Both the position numbers and the translations under genes were made by a program. The notes beneath the pieces were generated by a model. It saw nothing but the letters and a program-made list of their open reading frames with translations, had not been told where the DNA came from and searched no databases. From contig QVRM01006103.1 in the NCBI GenBank assembly GCA_003439945.1, positions 338,001-402,000 of the forward strand: a DNA stretch of 64,000 bases, read 5' to 3'. Source of the stretch: Dermanyssus gallinae (lineage: Eukaryota; Arthropoda; Arachnida; Mesostigmata; Dermanyssidae). Numbering within the stretch: position 1 is the stretch's first letter; each line of letters begins with the position of its first letter. Positions 58,091 through 64,000 of this stretch are shown here, in pieces.

Positions 58091-59266
58091 TCAGCGCTTC
58101 TGCTTGCTCTTGTCACTGCTCTTATCCTTTTTCTTGCTACGCTTGCTGCTCTTGAGGTTGCTTTCGTCGGTGGTGTTGCTGCTGTTGTTATTGTTGTTGC
58201 CGTCAGTTGTCGCCTCGTTCGGACAGTTTTTGTCGTTTTCGTCGGTTTTTGTGCTGCTGCTGCTGTCGTACAGCGGCTGGTCGGCGTCTTCGGCGTCCTC
58301 GTAGAAGTCGCTGTCGTTGTCGCGAGCGTCGAGGTTTTCGGCTTCTTCGTGCGCTTTGACGTTGTAGCCGTAGTAGCTGTACTTGACGTACTCATCGTGG
58401 CGCTCATAGAGTTCTTTGGTGAACCAGTGATGCGTGATCTCGCCAGCCATGCCGCCGAGCGCGTCCGGCAGAATTTCCGGTGAGATATACTCGTGCAGAG
58501 ATGTAAGATCTGTTCCGTGCATGTGCAGCCGAAAGCAGAACTGAAAGTGCAGAACACGAGAACAACAACAATTTGTGTCGTCATTATTTGGGATTTCCTG
58601 CTGTGGTTGCTCGCGTCAGCGCAACCTTGACGCATGTCAAAATTGGGCTCGTAACAGGGAGACTAGTCGGTGTCGCATTAGTTGTTTGCGGAAGTTTTTG
58701 TTGTTGCTGTTGCAAATATGTGTAGCAACGGCATTAGGTAAGAAATTGCTGTTCCTAAGGCTAACGTGATCATATCTTAAAGGAGAGGGAAAGGGGGGCA
58801 ACGGAACAGATCCTTAGGTCACGACGAATGGCGCCCTTGTCAAGTTGGGGGGGGGGGGGGAATTGCTAGTGCGCTAGTTATGAGGTAGTTATCTTTTAGA
58901 GTGTTGCCGGTTCGATTCTTGCTGTTCATCGAATTTCCTTTGAGCGATCCTCATTGAGCATAAATGATAAAAAAAATACCGCTGAGAGTCAGCGGCCATG
59001 CTGCCACAAGAACCGTTGGGGAAACTCTAGATACCTCAACGTGTTCGGCTTTCGGAGTATTGAAGATATTCCAAGCTCTGTACGGGACAGAAGATAACCT
59101 AGATATGAGAATAACATTCTTGAAAAAGGCCACCACGAGCCGATACGCTCCACAGCTCCATTGCAGACTACTCAGACTCATCTGGATGCACGTGATGCAT
59201 TTCAATGGGACCGCGAATCGAGAGAGTTCCTGACAATGGTGCGTATGCAAAGTTTTTGTTGTTCTA

Positions 59267-59306
<40 letters not shown>

Positions 59307-60587
59307 GTCCGTAAATGTGTATGCGTATATGCTTCAAAACGGAATAGTATGTGTGTTGTTTTTTCGTAGAAAACTCCGGCCAATGATGTCCCTCAGCTCT
59401 ACGATACTTCGCGTACGTCTCAATGAATACGCGCCACACCTACCTTGGATCGCATCAGAGGCTTGACCATGTTGTATAAGACGTTTGAGAGGTACGAATT
59501 GTTGATTATGTGGGCACCCTTGAAGCGAGCGGGATAACCGTCCTGCAGACATCTGACAAGTGCCTGTAGTAATGCAAGAGGAGCAGTTAGACTAGGGACG
59601 CATGTTTACGAACGGTTCACGCTGAGTGTAAGATGACTGCGTCTTGTTCGCCTAATATATAAAGATATACCTAAGTCTACGTGCTAGGACTAAACAAAAT
59701 GTAAATCACTGTAATATTGTACGCGAGAGACTTGCAGCTATTAAATGCACTTTTTTCGAATATGCTTGCGCATTAGAGGTCAACAATCGATGCTTTGTCA
59801 TACGTGCTACATCCCTATGAATGAAGTAATGAATGAAATGGACTATGAATAAATGAGCTTAAAGTATTTAGCATATTTTTAAAACGTCTGACATGGGTAT
59901 GCGACAATACGTATATTATCACTTAAACTCCTAATTGTTAACTAATTCGTTTTTTTTTCTTCCTAAAAACGAAACGCCGCGAGAGCTCTATAGCCGCGAG
60001 ATCTGAAGCGATTCACGTACTCGGATCACGTGCGGCGGCAGAAAACGAAGGTAGCGCCACTGAAGTCCGGCGAGGTCGATGATCATCCGGAATCCGTACA
60101 GCTGCGCCTCGGGATTCCGCTGGACGAGATCGAACGCCATCGATATCGGTGTGTACGCGTCCATTGGCGTATAGCCCGACTCGGGCGTCCAGTCGCCGAA
60201 GCTGGCCAAAAGCACCACCGAGCCATCCATCGGGTTCCGTTTCGGCAGGATAATGCCCATGCGCAGGTCGAACAGGTGCTTTACGTCGAGCGGACCGACG
60301 CCGATCGGTCCGAACTTGTCGGGCGCGATCAGACGGCAGCGATAGAAGTTGCGCATCAACTTGAACGACCTGTCGACGTCGAACTTCTTGGCGCGCAGAA
60401 ATCGCAACAGGTAGTCTTCGTCCATCCTCGGCCGGAACTCGGTCTGCGACCTGAGAAGCTCGGCCAGCTGCCGCAGGGTGCGAGCTCGTACCTCGGGCGT
60501 TTCGCCGAGCTCAATCTCGGCCCGCTTGCTGAATCCGACCTCTTCGCGCCATCGGCGGATGTCAAGCATCTCCAGTTTGTCGTCCAT
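58091..60587 (-). CDS. CRAL-TRIO lipid-binding protein (clavesin / alpha-TTP-like), complete
   Basis: Exons, in transcript order: 60587-60021 (donor ATCCGA|GTACGT), 59563-59444 (acceptor ctactacag, donor CCAAG|GTAGGT) and 58540-58091 (acceptor cactttcag; TGA). All junctions are phase 0, giving 378 residues. Residues 56-85 match the CRAL-TRIO N-domain (DEDYLLRFLRAKKFDVDRSF). Residues about 105-265 match the lipid-binding fold: YGFRMIIDLAGLQWRYLRFL, ALVRCLQDGYPARFKGAHII, NNSYLSNVLYNMVKPL, HMHGTDLTSLHEYISPEILP. Members carry a single lipid such as retinal, tocopherol or a phosphoinositide in a hydrophobic cavity; the ligand here is unknown. After about residue 290 comes a family-atypical tail: acidic (EDAEDADQP), Asn/Ser-rich, then strongly basic (SSKRSKKKDKSSDKSKQKR). 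Total length is slightly above the usual 300-350. The ATG at 60587 is chosen because a good acceptor (ttttag) ends 20 bp before it. An upstream in-frame ATG exists at 60776, but that extension is poly-Gln/Thr/Ala encoded by triplet repeats. Confidence 0.9.
58847..58860. repeat. Poly-G run (14)
   Basis: A 14-base G homopolymer immediately before the SINE family B copy in intron 2 of the CRAL-TRIO gene. Confidence 0.9.
58864..59136 (+). mobile_element. tRNA-derived SINE, family B, copy 2
   Basis: Collinear with 50372-50036 read on the minus strand: tgctagtgcgctagttatga (A-box region), gttgccggttcgattcttgc (B-box), tttgagcgatcctcattgag, accgctgagagtcagcggcc, ctgccacaagaaccgttggg, gatacctcaacgtgttcggc, ending near ttcttgaaaaagg. 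It lies in intron 2 of the CRAL-TRIO gene, opposite in orientation to it. The head is shorter than in copy 1, so it is slightly 5'-truncated or decayed. Confidence 0.8.
59269..59305. repeat. (TA)n microsatellite
   Basis: About 37 bp in intron 2 of the CRAL-TRIO gene. Confidence 0.95.
59564..60020 (-). other. Intron 1 (between coding exons) of the CRAL-TRIO gene
   Basis: 457-bp phase-0 intron, GTACGT...ACTACAG, with no mobile element recognised. Confidence 0.85.
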
Positions 60588-61359
60588 GATGATTGCTTGA
60601 TCGCTCCTAAAAATGATTACAGCAACAGAAGCAGCAGCAGCAGCGTTTAATGTAGGCTCGTCGTCGGCGGTTGTCGTTGTTGTTGCTGTGTTGTTGTTTT
60701 CGTTGTAATTCACGTACTCCAACAACAATTGCTGTTGTAGCTGTTGCAAATAGTTGTTGAAGGTCGTCAGGCTCACCAGGTTTCACCAGGCTTAGCGATC
60801 GGTACGCACGCAAGATACGTTAGAATTGCACACAGTCACACTCTTCATTAAGTAGGAATAGCAAAATGTATATTAAAATCAAGAGGCAGATTCCGTCTTT
60901 GATACCGCAACTTGCTTGTCCGCCCTATGCTCGATTGAACGTGTGTATATCTTTAGGGCACTGCGCCAAACCTAGGATGCTTGTGTGATGTGGGCACATG
61001 AGAGCGTGGGTAAGCGTCTACGAGCACACAGTCTTGATGTGAATACAGGTCCACCTTAAAGTGCGCGCGAACTCTTCGATGTCCAATTAGTTGGTATAAA
61101 CAGATCTATCTATAGTCGACAACAGTTGTATCTTCTGTAGCTCTCTCTCTCTCTCTCACACCATTGCCAGCCGGTTGAGGGCGAGGGAAAGTGACGTGAG
61201 TGGAGTTCTACATTTCAGTGACGGCGTCAACATACCGAGCAACGTAACACAAGTGTATGGTCATGTCGATAAACACTTTCCGTTTTTTTTGTTTGTTCAT
61301 TAGAAGAAGAGGATTCATTTCCTGTTTATGAAGACATTACGTATAGAGAAAGCATCGAA

Positions 61360-61405
61360 CAATGACTACAACAGCAACAACAACAACAACAACAACAACA
61401 ACATT
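61360..61405. repeat. (CAA)n tract
   Basis: About 46 bp of CAA/ACA repeat. Its opposite strand gives a poly-Cys frame that is an artefact. Confidence 0.9.
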
Positions 61406-61604
61406 CCAATGTTGACAAGATAAAGGAGCCGTGCGTATCAAGCTTGCGCAGCGAGTTCGATGAACATGTGCAGCATTGCCATGAACGGCGCAAGCATAAA
61501 TAATTGTCCGTCATCCTCGAAACGGCCTTACGACGTCAACGCGGGTCTGCCTGCTATGATCGTGACAGAGCTAATCGGACTGCCATTTTGGCCATCTCCT
61601 ACTA

Positions 61605-61634
61605 GAGCAGCAACAGCAGCAGCAGCAGCAGCAG
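61605..61634. repeat. (GCA)n tract
   Basis: A short run of GCA triplets. Confidence 0.85.
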
Positions 61635-62636
61635 AAAACGTACAAAAACGACATCCATACATAGTCGTATATACATGTGCATGTGCTGTGAACAACTTAA
61701 CGCATCATTTTTTTTGTATCGTCGCAAACAGTGAAACACTGGTCGTACTGACCACGCGGGGGGCAAGGGGAGTTGGTGCAGTATGGCCTTGGAAAATTGC
61801 ATTCTGCTGCTACATCGTCTTATTCACACAGGTATACGTGTAGCATTTTGAAGCTATTTAATTGCAGTACAGCCAGTTTATAGTACAGCCAACCGTTGCG
61901 ATAGAAACAATGAGGGCGAATGGGCGAATCTATAGTAAGTTCCCTGAGAGATATTTGGGAAAAGAGCGGCAAGTGAGAATGATGAAAAAAGGGCGGGAAT
62001 ATTTCTGCTGCAGAGAATATCCATTCAAGTGCAACGTGGAAATGCGGCCGCGGTGCTAGGCTCGCTGCCCTCAGGCAGGCAGTGTTACTAGGGTTGACCT
62101 AATTTTGTTATACAAGTGTACTGCGTATAGTATAAATAAATGATATTTAGTTCCCTTCTTAAAAAAATGCAGTGGTAGTACTGGTTGGGATCTTAAAGGG
62201 GAAAAGGCAATTGAATCGAACTGGAACAGAAGTAGTGCCTACTCACAGATACGCTCGCCATTCATCACGCCGCCCAGACACCGCGTTCGACGCCGAGCGC
62301 GCTAAGCCGAACAGCCAGCGAGCGTACTAGGTTGGTCGGCTAGACGTAGACAGGTTACGCAAATGGTTTCGTCATGAAAAGAAATGCTTGCGGCGACACC
62401 GTCAGGTACGCGACCGATCACAAACGGTTTCGTCAGGCAGACGTTTCAAATACGATCACGACGACGACGACGCCGACGAATCTTACGTCGACGATCTTAA
62501 GTTTTCTGCCACGTTTGCTGTTTAAATTACTAATCCGGCGACCTAATAGTGAGATGGGCAGCCTCAGAAACAGTCGACAAACAGCACCCGCTTACCTATT
62601 GCTCAAATACGTCTGGCCACATATATGCCGAGCTGT

Positions 62637-62637
<1 letters not shown>

Positions 62638-62669
<32 letters not shown>
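62638..62669. repeat. (TA)n microsatellite
   Basis: About 32 bp followed by a short TG run. The word gagctgttgt is repeated on both sides (62631 and 62682). Confidence 0.95.
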
Positions 62670-62678
<9 letters not shown>

Positions 62679-63308
62679 CGGAGCTGTTGTTGCCATATGC
62701 TGGTTCTGTAGGTAGAGCTGTCTACATACGCGAGGACGCGAGGAGTCTTTTTCTCTTTGTGGAGTCGATACACTTGACTTTGTGAGAGTCTCGGCTAGTG
62801 AGAGCTGCGCTGAAGTCATGGCATGAAGCAGCCTAGTCGACTGATGCTTTAGCATTTAACTGGCACACAATAAGATCTCTCACCGGCTCCCGCCGACGGA
62901 AGATAACTCACCGGCTGGAGGCAAGCTTCCACCATATTTGACAGGGATTCAATGTAGCCCATCTAATTGATTCACGTGCCATGTATGTGTGTTTATATAA
63001 TATATTTATATAATATGTTTGTGTTCGCGTGTGTATTTGCGTGTCTGCGCGTGGTACTATTAACTGACAAGCAGCTGCGCAGTAAACGAGGTAACTGCAT
63101 AGTACATCCAACATAAGACAACATCTGCATTATTTAAACAGACGTGATTGCCGGCTAGCATTTGCAGACTGCGGCGATGCTATCGACCAATGAGGAAAGT
63201 GAGTGCCGTAGGAATTTTTCTGGCACACCTCGAGACAGTTCCGATGAGTTTTCGAGAATGTTGCCTGTCGCGCTTCGAACTCCTCACTAATTGCGCTAGA
63301 ATTTTGTC

Positions 63309-63415
<107 letters not shown>

Positions 63416-63841
63416 CAAATTCTATTTGTCATAATCTTTGAGAGATACAACATTCATATGTGATATAGATAAACTAATGACCCCTTCCCATTACAAAAAG
63501 TGAGCCTGTTTTAGTCGATTCCTAACGACGTTTTGTTTGATTTAAGATAAAGAAGAAGAATCAAAATTATGGTCGATCACGTCTAAACTGGTCTATGTTT
63601 TTTACATTTAGATCTTATTTTTTAATGCTGGAATAAGCACTATGCGGTGACGAACACGTTCAAGAACGCGATCTACATATTTTTCATTAAAGGAATGATG
63701 CATAAAGGGGCTATATATATTTGATGGAGTGTTTTAGGTCTAGTACATATATATAAGTTAGATGGAATGCGAATTCGATACAAAAGCGACACATACCATT
63801 TCAATCCCATCATTCATAAATATGCAAATTTGGGTTAAAGG

Positions 63842-63846
<5 letters not shown>

Positions 63847-63894
<48 letters not shown>
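63847..63894. repeat. (TA)n microsatellite
   Basis: About 48 bp of perfect TA repeat. Confidence 0.95.
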
Positions 63895-63895
<1 letters not shown>

Positions 63896-63925
63896 CAAAT
63901 AAAGCTGTAAATTTGAACTTGGACG

Positions 63926-63927
<2 letters not shown>

Positions 63928-63961
<34 letters not shown>
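63928..63961. repeat. (TA)n microsatellite
   Basis: About 34 bp, only 33 bp after the previous array. Confidence 0.95.
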
Positions 63962-63965
<4 letters not shown>

Positions 63966-64000
63966 TTTTAGGGCAATTATTGATAACATCTGATTTATTA

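Larger units (their letters stand above)
58541..59443 (-). other. Intron 2 of the CRAL-TRIO gene
   Basis: 903-bp phase-0 intron that hosts SINE family B copy 2 (antisense to the gene), a G14 run and a TA array (59269-59305). Confidence 0.85.

Noticed and set aside
58015..58635. 206-codon minus-strand frame rich in Thr and Arg
   Set aside because: Out-of-frame shadow of the last CRAL-TRIO exon (58540-58091).
60030..60650. 206-codon plus-strand frame
   Set aside because: Antisense shadow of the first CRAL-TRIO coding exon.

Overview
This is eukaryotic nuclear DNA. Genes are split by GT-AG introns, and the rest is decayed LINEs, a mariner transposon, an LTR retrotransposon, tRNA-derived SINEs and about thirty (TA)n microsatellite arrays plus CAA/CAG tracts. 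Nothing bacterial or viral in layout was seen. The gene content (a CRAL-TRIO lipid carrier, a Tudor-domain protein, R1-like LINE remains, mariner) fits an arthropod. A parasitiform mite is my guess, from the texture of the repeats; no species-diagnostic sequence was recognised.

Three protein genes could be assembled by reading splice sites and checking that the phases agree. (1) Plus strand, 30089-32298: a two-exon gene for a 141-residue disordered Ala/Pro/Lys/Ser protein ending in a polybasic stretch and a CaaX prenylation box (CVVS); I know no family for it. (2) Minus strand, 42761-40099: the first three coding exons of a gene with an extended Tudor domain; its 3' end was not located with confidence, though a terminal-exon candidate with a nearby poly(A) signal lies at 33529-33388. 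(3) Minus strand, 60587-58091: a complete three-exon CRAL-TRIO (clavesin / alpha-tocopherol-transfer-protein-like) gene of 378 codons with an unusual charged C-terminal tail. A possible terminal exon of another gene lies at the extreme left (120-323).

Layout. 0.3-9 kb: no gene supported; simple repeats. 9.07-10.12 kb: 3' end of an R1-like LINE. 10.77-11.69 kb: broken mariner transposase. 13.1-18.9 kb: GC-richer, crowded with CAA/GTT/GAT tracts, a 25-bp minisatellite and a long hairpin. 18.87-19.64 kb: recent tandem duplication with a 378/390-bp unit. 21.4-24.2 kb: SINE and LINE fragments. 27.6-29.65 kb: decayed LINE. 30.1-32.3 kb: CaaX gene. 32.7-35 kb: repeat, SINE and LINE fragments. 38.3-39.2 kb: LINE C-terminal fragment. 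40.1-42.8 kb: Tudor gene. 44.9-45.1 and 50.0-50.4 kb: SINEs. 51.36-55.15 kb: LTR retrotransposon with most of pol deleted, seated in a TA array. 58.1-60.6 kb: CRAL-TRIO gene with a SINE in its second intron. 60.6-64 kb: no gene; the longest TA arrays.

The genes show no sign of working together. The clearest theme is the mobile-element community and its repeated contact with TA arrays. All family names rest on motif reading by eye; no alignment or database search was run.
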